Positions 6,227 through 13,707 are shown, counted from the first letter of the stretch. The stretch: DNA of 13,883 nt from Chloroflexota bacterium (GCA_026389655.1 JAPLHL010000100.1:1-13883); one strand, 5' to 3'. Program-made: numbers and translations. The notes: a model not told the origin generated them from the sequence alone.

Positions 6227-7384
6227 ATGGCCAAGAATAAGCTATTAAATTCAATCGAAAAAGATCAGAAGAGCGCCTCTATAAAGGCCGAGCAGACGCA
6301 TTCACAAGTTGAGCAGGATGATGAAGAGCAAGGCATAAGGACCGATACAGCCTTCCCCCCACTCTCCAGGGCTGAAGCCATATTTGAACTTCAACAAACA
6401 TACGGCAATCAATATGTACGGGGGTTGGTGGAGCATAAAGAAGAAATAACTGATGAGAAAAGTGATAGCGCTATTGCCTCGCAAGCCCGTTCCATGCATG
6501 GACAGGGTAAATCACTACCGGGCAGTATGCGGGAGAGGGCTGAAAACAGGCTGGGTGAGAACCTGGAAAGTGTCCGGGTCCATACCTATCCCGAGGCTGA
6601 CCGCCTTATCACCGAAGCCGGGTCCCCGGCATTCACCGTGGGACAGGACATTTTCTTACGGGAGAATATTTTAGACAATGGCGAATCAGATATACTGGCA
6701 CACGAAGTGGTCCATACCATTCAGCAGAAATACGGGAGCGTGTCAGACCCGGAATATGAAGCTGAAAACGCAGGCCAAAGGGTCCTTAAGGGTGAATCGG
6801 TGTACATGCATCCGGGTCAGAGAATTCCAGTCCCTGCTTTACAACGCTATGCTACAAAGAACGGCAATATTACAGTCCATCAACCGACATATACCGACTT
6901 TGAGGTTACCGGAACATTGTCACGAGTAAAAATGGCATTGGACGCCAGGGGTGAATGGGGCAAGTGTTCATGGTACTTTGTAGAGGATACGCCCGGAGAC
7001 AGCAATGGAACCATACTCAAATGCCATCTGGATGTTTCCAATGAAATATTTCTACCGAAATGGACGGGCCCCGGATTTGAAAAGGCACCACCTGCTGCGG
7101 TGAAAGAATTCAACAGGATGTTAGGCTGTCTAAAAAAACACGAGGTAGGTCATGCCAAGAAAGCAGAGGCGGACGCCCCAAATTTCCAGAAGTATTTTAT
7201 AGGTAAGAATAATGCTGACATTGACACGCTCCACCAGGAAGCATTGGATAAACACAAAGCTGATGTACAAGACCCTTATGACGAGAAAAACAGCCACGGT
7301 GCGGATGAAGGTGTGTCCCTGAATACAGATACAGACCCGAAACGCACTCAAGCCGGGAATAAAAACAAACCGCGGCTAATATGA
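6227..7384 (+). CDS. eCIS-core (DUF4157-like) protein with a second DUF922-like metalloprotease domain
   Basis: This 385-aa protein is charged and has no signal peptide. Residues 52-66 (IFELQQTYGNQYVRG) match the short LQxxxGN motif that often precedes eCIS-core domains. Residues about 97-168 form the DUF4157-type domain: MRERAENRLGENLESVRVHT, AFTVGQDIFL, then the zinc motif H159-E-V-V-H163 followed by TIQQ. Residues about 215-360 look like a second metalloprotease: a beta-rich part (LPKWTGPGF), H305-E-V-G-H309, and YDEKNSHG (351-358), a pattern I associate with DUF922-type zinc proteases. DUF4157 domains mark cargo or toxins of extracellular contractile injection systems, but no sheath, tube or baseplate gene is here. 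GAGGG at 6211-6215 is a fair ribosome site. It overlaps the converging M28 pseudogene by 9 nt. Domain 1 is firm; domain 2 is probable. Confidence 0.82.
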   Translation: MAKNKLLNSIEKDQKSASIKAEQTHSQVEQDDEEQGIRTDTAFPPLSRAEAIFELQQTYGNQYVRGLVEHKEEITDEKSDSAIASQARSMHGQGKSLPGSMRERAENRLGENLESVRVHTYPEADRLITEAGSPAFTVGQDIFLRENILDNGESDILAHEVVHTIQQKYGSVSDPEYEAENAGQRVLKGESVYMHPGQRIPVPALQRYATKNGNITVHQPTYTDFEVTGTLSRVKMALDARGEWGKCSWYFVEDTPGDSNGTILKCHLDVSNEIFLPKWTGPGFEKAPPAAVKEFNRMLGCLKKHEVGHAKKAEADAPNFQKYFIGKNNADIDTLHQEALDKHKADVQDPYDEKNSHGADEGVSLNTDTDPKRTQAGNKNKPRLI

Positions 7385-8457
7385 TTCGATATAACGTTCC
7401 AATACCCTGACCATTAATTTCAGGTTATCGACGTTGACCCGTGCGGGATTATCCGCCGTGCTGTGAAAGGCTGTAACGCCAAGCCCCGGCTCACCCGAGT
7501 TGCTGATCGTAACCGCAGGGATACCTGCCGCCAAAAAGCGTTGAGCGTCGTCGGTGAGAGACGGATAACCCGGCTCGAGATCCTTGCCCGATTCAGCCTT
7601 CCATGCCTGGCCAACCCGGGTAATGAGTCCTGGATCGGCATTATAAAATATCAAAAATTCACCGTCCTTTTTCCAGTAGATCATCGGGCCATTCTGTCCT
7701 ACGCACTCCAGGTTGACGAGGCTTATGGGAAGATCGGGATTTGCTCCTTTGTAAAAGAGCGCCCGCACGTACGCATCGGCGCCCTGCAAGTTCACTTCTT
7801 CGCCCGACGTGAGAAGGATGGTAACCCTGCTATTGCCGAGGTCCACCTTTCCGTCATGGATATCTTTAGGACAAAGACCAGTCCCCAGTAGACTACTACC
7901 AGGCCTGCGAGCGAGACGACCACTGCCGTTACGGCTTTCTTCTTAAGCGCTGCATATCTCCCCGAAAATAACGTAAACGCGGCGAGGATGAGGCCAAGGA
8001 CTACCGCTACGGGAATGAAGGCATAAATCCTGGCACGCTGAATATGGTCCCAGAAATCCGTCTTGGAATCGAAATGCGCGGCAAAGACAAGTTCACGGAC
8101 AGGGTTAGGCACATTGTTGACAATGATGATATCCTGCCCGGCCTTCTGAATGATACCCGAGACAACAGGGATAAAAAGTTCGAACTCGGCGATGAGCAGG
8201 AAGGGTATCACAATTGCCACGATCAAGGCCGCGATGGATTTTTTCCTTAACAAGAAGATGAAAAGCAGTACCGCCAGCAACAGGATTGTTGAGCCGACGA
8301 TAAGCTGCATATAGGGATGCAGAGGGAATATCTGGACTACATACGGTATTCCCCAGTCCTTAAGCAGCGCCTGGATATATTTTGCGGTTTCTTCCAGGGC
8401 CTGGCTCTGGTTGGGCCGCGGCATCGAGAGTTGAGCTAGAATTTCAGCAAGGTCCAT
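7376..8457 (-). pseudogene. M28-family membrane peptidase gene, frameshifted with an apparent internal deletion
   Basis: Two frames together give one peptidase. Frame one (8457 to about 7865) encodes an N-terminal cap, two hydrophobic stretches (about 50-70 and 72-98), AAHFDSKTD with zinc-type His128 and Asp130, then two more hydrophobic stretches (about 145-163 and 175-197). Frame two (about 7865 to 7376) encodes HDGKVDLGNS, then TILLTSGEEVNLQG with the catalytic Glu pair, LECVGQNG, DDAQRFLAAGIPAV, and AFHSTADN with the last zinc His. The D-N-x-S-G segment, which supplies a bridging Asp in M28 enzymes, should lie between and is absent from both frames. The join is therefore a net loss of 3n+1 bases rather than a single-base slip. 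Frame one otherwise runs out at 7792. The start has GGGGAGG (8463-8469 reversed). Loss of the ligand makes activity unlikely. Confidence 0.8.
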
Positions 8458-8485
8458 ATCTGCCTCCCCGCAATGATTTATGACG

Positions 8486-8514
8486 CCGCATTATAGCATG
8501 CTTATGCTATGCGG
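8486..8514. other. Bulged inverted repeat between the ligase and M28 genes
   Basis: CCGCAT (8486-8491) pairs with ATGCGG (8509-8514) and AGCAT (8495-8499) with ATGCT (8504-8508), giving 11 pairs, a 3-base bulge and a 4-base loop. It lies 50 bases past the acyl-CoA ligase stop on the minus strand, a fitting place for transcript termination or 3'-end protection. No T-tract follows, so it is not a standard intrinsic terminator. Confidence 0.45.
8490..8498 (-). promoter_or_regulatory. Extended -10 promoter element for the M28 pseudogene
   Basis: On the minus strand 8498 to 8490 reads TGCTATAAT, a perfect extended -10 (TGnTATAAT). Transcription would start near 8483, about 26 bases before the ATG at 8457. 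No good -35 is seen, as is normal for extended -10 promoters. The element is buried in the left arm of a hairpin (8486-8514). Confidence 0.5.
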
Positions 8515-8564
8515 TGGTCCTGGATACCCAAGCCCAAACTCCTGCTGAGGAAAGGGCGAGACAA

Positions 8565-10238
8565 TTACTTTGTTTTCAGCTTTTCTTTGATATCCTCTCT
8601 GAGGGAAGCCTTCATAATTTTACCCACCGGGTTCCTGGGAATGGCAGTGATAATCTCCAGGCGTTCCGGCAGTTTGTATGCAGCGATGCCTTTCTCCTTC
8701 ATGAAAGCCTTGATCTCATCCAGAGTCACCTTTTCCTCGCCCTTGGGGACAACGTAAACGGCGACCTTTTCGCCCATAGCCTCATCCGGCATGGCAACGG
8801 CTGCCACGTCAAGTATCTTAGGAAAGCCGAGGAGCATACCTTCCACCTCCTGGGCACTGATATTAAAACCGCCCCGGATGATGATGTCCTTGGTCCGATC
8901 GAAGAACCCTATGCAGTCGTTATCCTTGATCTGGAAAAGATCGCCCGTGTTAAAGAAACCATCCTTATCGAAGGCCCTGGCGGTAAGATCCGGCCGTTTG
9001 AAGTAACCCGGGATGACGCTGGGGCCTTTGTACCAGAGTTCCCCGACATCCCCTTCTTTGGTGATTTCCTCATGCGTAAGGGGATTAACTATTTTCAGCC
9101 GGGTATTCTTTGCCATTACCGACTGTTTGGCAGCCCATTTCGAGCCAGGTTTTCCATACTGGGGGAAATGATCGATGCGCATCTCGAGGTCCGGGATATC
9201 GTTGGGGCCGGCCACGTTACCCGTGCCTTCATTCTGCCCCCATATATTGGCAAACTCTATCCCCCACCTCCTTTTCAACTCCTGCACGGACCATAAGGAT
9301 GGAGGCGCAGCACCTATGGTGATGGCCTTCATTTTGCTTAAATCGAACTCATCCACCTTGGGGTGCTTCAGCAGGGCATTCACGATAGCCGGAACCAGAA
9401 GCGTATACTGGATATCTTCGAACATAAGCTGCATGATAAAAGTAGCGCCATCAAAGGGGTGGTGCAGATGGAAAGTTCCCCCGCTAATCAACCAGGGAAC
9501 AAAAACCGTCCCGATCGAAGCCATATTAACCAGCGGCCCAGCCGTAATAAGGTTGTAGCCCGGCTTAATCGGCGCCGTTTCATACTCGAAATTCATCAGG
9601 CAGATCCAGTTATTGTGACTTAAGGGGCAACCCTTCGGCTGGGCCTCAGTACCCGACGACCAGCACAGGGTGAAAGCATCGTTGGCATCAATGCGGATCT
9701 TATCGAGCTTACCGGTAACCGGCCCTTTGGCCATTTCCCTGATATCAGCCAGGGTAAAAATATATTTTATTGAAGGAAACTTGGGCTGGAGATTCTCAAT
9801 CATTTCCTTATGTTTGAATTTGGAAAATTCCTCGACGGTGATAAAAGCCCGCGCCTCAGTCATGCCTGCGATAAACTCGATCTCCGACTGACGCCACTGC
9901 ATGGGCATGGGAGAGATCAATGCCCCGGCCCGGGTGATGGCAAGGTAAAGCATCGCAAGCTCCCAGCAGTTGGGCAGTTGTACCAGGATGATGTCGTCTT
10001 TTTTGATACCCTTAGCCATCAAAGCCTCGGCGGTGGCATCTACGGCCCTATCTATTTCCCGGAATGTCATCCGCTCCGGTTTCAAACCAACCAATACTTC
10101 CTTATTGGGAGGATCGACAAGTCCCACTGCGTCCGGCGTTTTTGCGACGTTCTCCTTGAAATAGTCGATTAAAGTTTTCTTACCCCATACACCTTTCTTT
10201 GTCCACTCATCAATACTGGCCTGCGATGCAAAAATCAT
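8565..10238 (-). CDS. AMP-forming acyl-CoA ligase / synthetase
   Basis: This 557-aa adenylate-forming enzyme would activate a carboxylic acid to its acyl-AMP and then the CoA thioester in the cytosol. Motifs in order: the phosphate loop at 193-203 (WSSGTEAQPKG, normally TSGTTGxPKG), WGQNEGTG at 333-340, the TGD hinge at 431-433, DRTKDIIIRGGFNISAQEVE at 447-466, and the C-terminal catalytic Lys540 in NPVGKIMK. All key positions are present and the length is normal. AGGAGG lies 8 bases before ATG. The substrate cannot be told. Similarity to medium-chain, cyclic or aromatic acid ligases is only an impression. A relic of a 2-hydroxyacyl-CoA dehydratase subunit about 2 kb away hints at anaerobic acyl-CoA metabolism. 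No other pathway gene is adjacent. Confidence 0.92.
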   Translation of the reverse strand: MIFASQASIDEWTKKGVWGKKTLIDYFKENVAKTPDAVGLVDPPNKEVLVGLKPERMTFREIDRAVDATAEALMAKGIKKDDIILVQLPNCWELAMLYLAITRAGALISPMPMQWRQSEIEFIAGMTEARAFITVEEFSKFKHKEMIENLQPKFPSIKYIFTLADIREMAKGPVTGKLDKIRIDANDAFTLCWSSGTEAQPKGCPLSHNNWICLMNFEYETAPIKPGYNLITAGPLVNMASIGTVFVPWLISGGTFHLHHPFDGATFIMQLMFEDIQYTLLVPAIVNALLKHPKVDEFDLSKMKAITIGAAPPSLWSVQELKRRWGIEFANIWGQNEGTGNVAGPNDIPDLEMRIDHFPQYGKPGSKWAAKQSVMAKNTRLKIVNPLTHEEITKEGDVGELWYKGPSVIPGYFKRPDLTARAFDKDGFFNTGDLFQIKDNDCIGFFDRTKDIIIRGGFNISAQEVEGMLLGFPKILDVAAVAMPDEAMGEKVAVYVVPKGEEKVTLDEIKAFMKEKGIAAYKLPERLEIITAIPRNPVGKIMKASLREDIKEKLKTK

Positions 10239-10323
10239 GACTGCTACCTCCTAAACCCTTTATCTTCGCTTTTCCCGGCTTGTATGTTTTAGAGTCCCCT
10301 GAACACCGTCCCGAACCTAAGAT

Positions 10324-10441
10324 TTGATCACAGCCCGACCCGATAATTTAATTGATCATCAGGCCGGTTATGACTCGTATTTGCATTATTGCATAGTGAT
10401 AGACCGTATGCAACATGGGGCAATTCAGGCGGATTGATCAA
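10324..10441. promoter_or_regulatory. Intergenic region with three TTGATCA words and an inverted repeat
   Basis: The 214-bp gap between the surface protein stop and the ligase start holds TTGATCA at 10324-10330, 10352-10358 and 10434-10440, the last within the palindrome TTGATCAA (10434-10441). It also holds an inverted pair TTGCATA (10389-10395) / TATGCAA (10407-10413) with an 11-base spacer. These may be operators upstream of the ligase. I found no convincing -35/-10 for the ligase, and no T-rich terminator for the surface protein gene. Confidence 0.3.
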
Positions 10442-10452
10442 GCGGACTGCTA

Positions 10453-11256
10453 CTAGTAATCCGGACGCTTTCTAATGATTGCCAGGAAAACGAATACTAT
10501 TAATATGCTCCAGACAACGATGGCACCCATCACCAGTACTTCCGTTACGGATATCGGCGCGCCGGCAGGCGAGGTCGAAGCGACTCCATCCTGTAGACTT
10601 GTTTTTGCGATTGGAAAGTCCGCAGCCGGAGGAATGGTTTCAGAATCCGGTGCAGCCGCGGGAGTTTGTGCAGTGGAAGATTGAGAACTGGTGTGTGTGG
10701 GTTGTGAAAGCGGGGAATCTGAAGGCGATGAGCTCACGGAAGGCTGTGGACCTATAAAGAAGGTCTGCGTGGATGATGGGGACTGGGAACCCGAATCCGC
10801 TGAACTCGAGGAAGGCAGACTATTATCTGTCCCTGAAACGGCGGGAACGGTGGTTGAAGCGGCTGAAGCTGTGGAGGCCGAAGTATGTGGAGCCCAGGAC
10901 GCCGTCAAATTAAGCTCATTGGTTGCGATACAGCTGGAAGCTGATCCCACGAGGTCGCCATTCACGTAGAATTCTATCAGAGCACAACCACCGATCGCGA
11001 CGGTGAACGGTTGAGAAACCCCCCATTTTCCCTGGTCATCGGTTGTAGCAGAAGCCACTTCCTTTCCGTTCACCATGGCGGTAACGACATAACCTTCCCC
11101 TACAATCTTGCCGTTGTAGCTGACAGTGCCGTAGAACGCATGCGTTGGGCCGTCCGCCATGGCAGCATGAGGCAATAAAAACAGTACACTGCAGATGAGT
11201 GAGACCGCTAATAAAACCTGAATTACCTTGAATTTGGTCATAGCCATCACGTCCAT
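10453..11256 (-). CDS. Membrane-anchored surface protein with Ser/Thr/Pro-rich stalk
   Basis: This is a 267-aa exported protein. The signal peptide has a hydrophobic core at about 11-29 and a likely cleavage after AMA (residue 34). Residues 35-115 are a small beta-domain: FYGTVSYNGKIVGEGYVVTA, VNGKEVASATTDDQGKWG, with two Cys (about 91 and 109) that could form a disulfide. It resembles carboxypeptidase-regulatory/Ig-like repeats of bacterial surface proteins. Residues 118-235 are a long low-complexity Ser/Thr/Pro/Ala stalk, perhaps glycosylated. Then comes one membrane helix (about 238-260) and a short basic tail RKRPDY, so most of the protein is outside the cell. The start at 11256 is doubtful: TATAAT overlaps it and no ribosome site precedes it. 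The in-frame ATGs at 11247 and 11241 are better candidates. Specific role unknown. Confidence 0.8.
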   Translation of the reverse strand: MDVMAMTKFKVIQVLLAVSLICSVLFLLPHAAMADGPTHAFYGTVSYNGKIVGEGYVVTAMVNGKEVASATTDDQGKWGVSQPFTVAIGGCALIEFYVNGDLVGSASSCIATNELNLTASWAPHTSASTASAASTTVPAVSGTDNSLPSSSSADSGSQSPSSTQTFFIGPQPSVSSSPSDSPLSQPTHTSSQSSTAQTPAAAPDSETIPPAADFPIAKTSLQDGVASTSPAGAPISVTEVLVMGAIVVWSILIVFVFLAIIRKRPDY

Positions 11257-11260
11257 TATA
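11255..11260 (-). promoter_or_regulatory. Perfect TATAAT -10 overlapping the surface protein's first ATG
   Basis: Read leftward, TATAATGG contains the first ATG (11256-11254). If this is the -10, transcription starts near 11248, at or next to the GTG/ATG codons at 11250-11245, giving a leaderless or nearly leaderless mRNA. The -35 region is poor (TAGGGT at 17-bp spacing), so the call is tentative. Confidence 0.38.
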
Positions 11261-11309
11261 GAGCAGCGGCCGCCGTAACCCTAATTATTGAGAGCAGGAG
11301 CGGTTGGCT

Positions 11310-11338
11310 TTGACAGCAACGAGGCAAAGGAATATTAT
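11310..11338 (+). promoter_or_regulatory. Near-consensus promoter of the arrestin-like gene
   Basis: TTGACA (11310-11315, perfect), a 17-bp spacer, and TATTAT (11333-11338, five of six). Transcription would begin near 11345, leaving a leader of about 60 bases with GAGGAGG at 11391-11397 and ATG at 11404. Confidence 0.65.
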
Positions 11339-11403
11339 CGTGACCAATATAAAGCCACCAGTAAGTATTGATTTGCAGTGATATGCAATAGAGGAGGAAG
11401 CAG

Positions 11404-12276
11404 ATGGTCTTCAAGTCGCCGTTCAAACCCAAGGGTAACCTGGGTCTTCAATCCCAGGACACCATCCTGCCGGGCGCAACGCTCCCATTAGAGATACGGG
11501 TCACGCCTGAGGAAGAAGTGCAGCCGCGTGAGGTACGTGCGGAATTAACAGGTGAGGAGACATATTATGCAACAGAGCGACATTACCGTAACGGTCATTA
11601 TGAGACCCATACCGTGACGAAGACCAATACCTTTGCAAAGATAAACCAGACGCTAGCTGAACAGCCAACTCTTTTCAAGGGTGTGGAGCAAAAATGGAAT
11701 TGCTCCCTGCAATTGCCTCCTGATGCTCCGCCCAGCTGCCGTGGGGAAGTGGTAAATATTTGCTGGACACTAAAAGCGGTACTTGATGTACCCAAACGGG
11801 CCGACCTGTCGCAGGAAAAGCCCCTCAAAGTCGTATGCCCGGCCCCACAGATGAGCGAAAATCCGGCTATGCCTGCGGAGAACAGTTACAAAGAGGCCGC
11901 ACTTATCCTCAAAGCACCGCAGGTTGCATCCACAGGCAGTACCCTGAAAGGGCAGTTGACCCTGCAGGTAAAAGACAAGGTCAGCATCCGCAGTATCAGG
12001 GTTGAACTGGTGAAGGCCGAGAAAGCCGGAGTTCGTGGAGGTGATAAAGTCGTTTCAACAACTCAGATATCGGGCACCGCTTCATACAACCAGAGTGAAT
12101 CTCCGTCTTTTGAATTCTCGCTGGACATACCTGCCGAGGCCCCGCCAACTGTTCTCTACGGAAGCAGCAACCTGCACTGGAAGGTCAAAGCTGTCATCGA
12201 CCGCAAAATGACCACTGATTTCAATGTAGAACAGGAACTGTTTGTTTATAATGCACCAAAGGTAACGGCCAAATAG
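11404..12276 (+). CDS. Arrestin-fold protein (Spo0M-like), two tandem lobes
   Basis: This 290-aa protein has no signal peptide and so is cytosolic. Residues 1-148 and about 163-285 are two beta-sandwich lobes of the arrestin type. Their ends correspond: CSLQLPPDAPP then WTLKAVLD (100-128) in lobe 1, and FSLDIPAEAPP then WKVKAVID (238-266) in lobe 2, each leading to a final strand. The N-terminus (LPGATLPLEIRVTP) and lobe 2 (ASTGSTLKGQLTLQV) repeat the same strand pattern. Bacterial relatives include the Spo0M sporulation-control family, where the fold is a protein-interaction scaffold. No sporulation genes are near, and the partner is unknown. GAGGAGG lies 6 bases before ATG, and a strong promoter precedes it. 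It stands alone as a single-gene unit. Confidence 0.78.
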   Translation: MVFKSPFKPKGNLGLQSQDTILPGATLPLEIRVTPEEEVQPREVRAELTGEETYYATERHYRNGHYETHTVTKTNTFAKINQTLAEQPTLFKGVEQKWNCSLQLPPDAPPSCRGEVVNICWTLKAVLDVPKRADLSQEKPLKVVCPAPQMSENPAMPAENSYKEAALILKAPQVASTGSTLKGQLTLQVKDKVSIRSIRVELVKAEKAGVRGGDKVVSTTQISGTASYNQSESPSFEFSLDIPAEAPPTVLYGSSNLHWKVKAVIDRKMTTDFNVEQELFVYNAPKVTAK

Positions 12277-12304
12277 CTTGTGTCGTTAGCCAACTGTTAA
12301 TTTT

Positions 12305-12640
12305 CTACCCGCACCCAACATCGCAGGTATAACCCTGTATTACGCCGGACAGGTATTTGTACTCACAGCGCAGCGCCCTCTCCAGTGAATTCCGCATATA
12401 GGGTCACATAAAATTGGGGACCAGGGAGCCTGCGTTCTCGATCCGTATCATACCGCCGTGGATCCTCACCGGCAGAAATCCGGCAGCATGGATCAACTCT
12501 ATGGGGGTGTAGGTGCAGAACCAGCCGAACACCTTCTGTTTTTCTGCATGGCGGGACAGCCGCTCAGTCCTGTTATTAACAGCATCCACAAAAGGAGCGA
12601 GGCCGACATGAAGCCGTATATCCCCAATACTATCCGTCAT
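12305..12640 (-). pseudogene. N-terminal fragment of a 2-hydroxyacyl-CoA dehydratase (HgdB/BcrC-like) subunit with an in-frame UGA
   Basis: The first 78 codons carry the family N-terminus: KVFGWFC42TYTPIELIHAAGFLPVRI, then ENAGSLVPNFM. A TGA follows (12406-12404), and the same frame continues PYMRNSLERALRCEYKYL and GYTCDVGCG before TAG at 12307-12305. In relatives the residue after the NFM-equivalent is a Cys of the iron-sulfur site (SFVCP-type), so UGA stands exactly at a cysteine. The whole is about 111 codons against about 400 for the family, and homology stops at the TAG. The upstream in-frame TGA before the ATG and the poor ribosome site (GGGG) also fit decay. It lies between the arrestin gene and the methyltransferase gene. 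Selenocysteine is possible but unlikely in a truncated gene. Confidence 0.72.
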
Positions 12641-12741
12641 AAACCCCGCTCATTAACAGTGTGTGCCCTCTGCTACCCATCAGGCTAACCATTCGTGCGG
12701 CTTATTCAGTCCACTATATTACCACACTGTCACCGGGAAGG

Positions 12742-12757
12742 TCAGTCGCATGACTGA
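12742..12757. other. Small perfect hairpin at the methyltransferase stop
   Basis: TCAGTC (12742-12747), loop GCAT, GACTGA (12752-12757). The TGA stop forms part of the stem. No T-tract follows on the minus strand, so it is not a clear terminator. It may be chance. Confidence 0.25.
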
Positions 12758-13707
12758 GATGCTATCAGCGATTTGACTAAGTGCTTCATAACGGGTGGAC
12801 AAACAGCATTCCCCATCAATTTTACCTTATCTCGTCTTGTTGCAATTCCTAATTTATAGCTTGCCGGGAAACCCATTGCTAATTTAAGCTCCTCCGGTTG
12901 TAACATGCGCATAAGATGGCCAGTCTTCGAGGGCTTCACAAATGCGAACCGATCCAGCGTTGTGATAGTTCGAAGTGGCTCATCTATTGGCTGCCACCCC
13001 CCACTTCCATCAGTCCCATAATATACAATCAAAAATGGCTCTTTTTTACCAAGAGCAGAAAAAGCACGTTCAGCACGTTCGATAGTTGCTGCCGCCCGCT
13101 TAGGAGAGAATAGCGACGTAAAGGCATATTTGCCGTTTAAATCAATAATATCACAAGCCATCCGCATCTTCCTTCGGGAAGGGTGCGTAATTTTAGGCAC
13201 CTCTTCTATTTGTGAGCAAATAAGGAACAGTCTGCGTCTCGACTGCGGAACACCAAAATCCTTGGCATTAAATATTTCTTGCCGTACAGAATATCCTAAT
13301 TCATTGAGTTCATTTAGTAAATCCTGGTGTCTGCCCCAGGAATTCATCTGAACAACATTTTCGACAATAATCCATTTTGGTCGAAATTCCTGTGCAAATC
13401 TTGTTACTTGAAACGCTGTTAATCGACTCTGTTCATCCCTAAGTGCAGCCCCTTTGGCACAACTATGATTAGTACATTCCGGAGATGCTAATATAAGTTC
13501 AATATCTCCAATCTGGCCATGAAGCCTACGTGGAATAATTTTACGGATATCTGCATTAATTGCAGTAACGTTGGGGAAGTTGCTTTTATAGGCGCTCGTA
13601 GCGATATCCCAATAGTCAACGCCAGCTACGATGTCTGCGCCAGCCGCCAGCGCACCAACACTGCTTCCACCTGCGCCATGAAATAAGTCCAGAGTTCTAA
13701 CAGTCAA
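12742..13707 (-). CDS. DNA (cytosine-5-)-methyltransferase
   Basis: This 321-aa enzyme transfers a methyl group from SAM to C5 of cytosine in a specific DNA site. Motifs: I, DLFHGAGGSS (7-16); IV, SPECTNHS (75-82) with catalytic Cys78, where the usual PPC is PEC; VI, VENV (115-118); VIII, QSRRRLF (155-161); late motifs PLRTITTLDRF (244-254) and GNAVCPP (299-305). The target-recognition region is short (about 165-240), so a short target is likely, but it cannot be read. The start is TTG at 13707 with GGAG (13713-13716 reversed) five bases before. An alternative ATG start would cut into motif I. Local base composition is visibly AT-richer than the metabolic genes, suggesting horizontal acquisition. 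The gene 12 bp upstream may be its partner in a restriction-modification or other defence locus. Confidence 0.93.
   Translation of the reverse strand: MTVRTLDLFHGAGGSSVGALAAGADIVAGVDYWDIATSAYKSNFPNVTAINADIRKIIPRRLHGQIGDIELILASPECTNHSCAKGAALRDEQSRLTAFQVTRFAQEFRPKWIIVENVVQMNSWGRHQDLLNELNELGYSVRQEIFNAKDFGVPQSRRRLFLICSQIEEVPKITHPSRRKMRMACDIIDLNGKYAFTSLFSPKRAAATIERAERAFSALGKKEPFLIVYYGTDGSGGWQPIDEPLRTITTLDRFAFVKPSKTGHLMRMLQPEELKLAMGFPASYKLGIATRRDKVKLMGNAVCPPVMKHLVKSLIASQSCD

Noticed and set aside
6052..6240. 62-codon plus-strand frame between mazF and the eCIS-core gene
   Set aside because: It covers the antisense of the toxin remnant, has no ribosome site, and runs into the start of the next gene.
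8514..9296. 260-codon plus-strand frame within the acyl-CoA ligase
   Set aside because: It is a shadow of the ligase, whose motifs are complete on the other strand.
10691..10969. Acidic plus-strand frame opposite the surface protein stalk
   Set aside because: The Glu/Ala-rich composition is what the antisense of a Ser/Thr/Pro-rich repeat region produces.
12404..12406. UGA as a definite selenocysteine codon
   Set aside because: The gene is truncated about 32 codons later, no clear SECIS hairpin was seen, and no Sec machinery is in the window. Kept only as a question in the findings.
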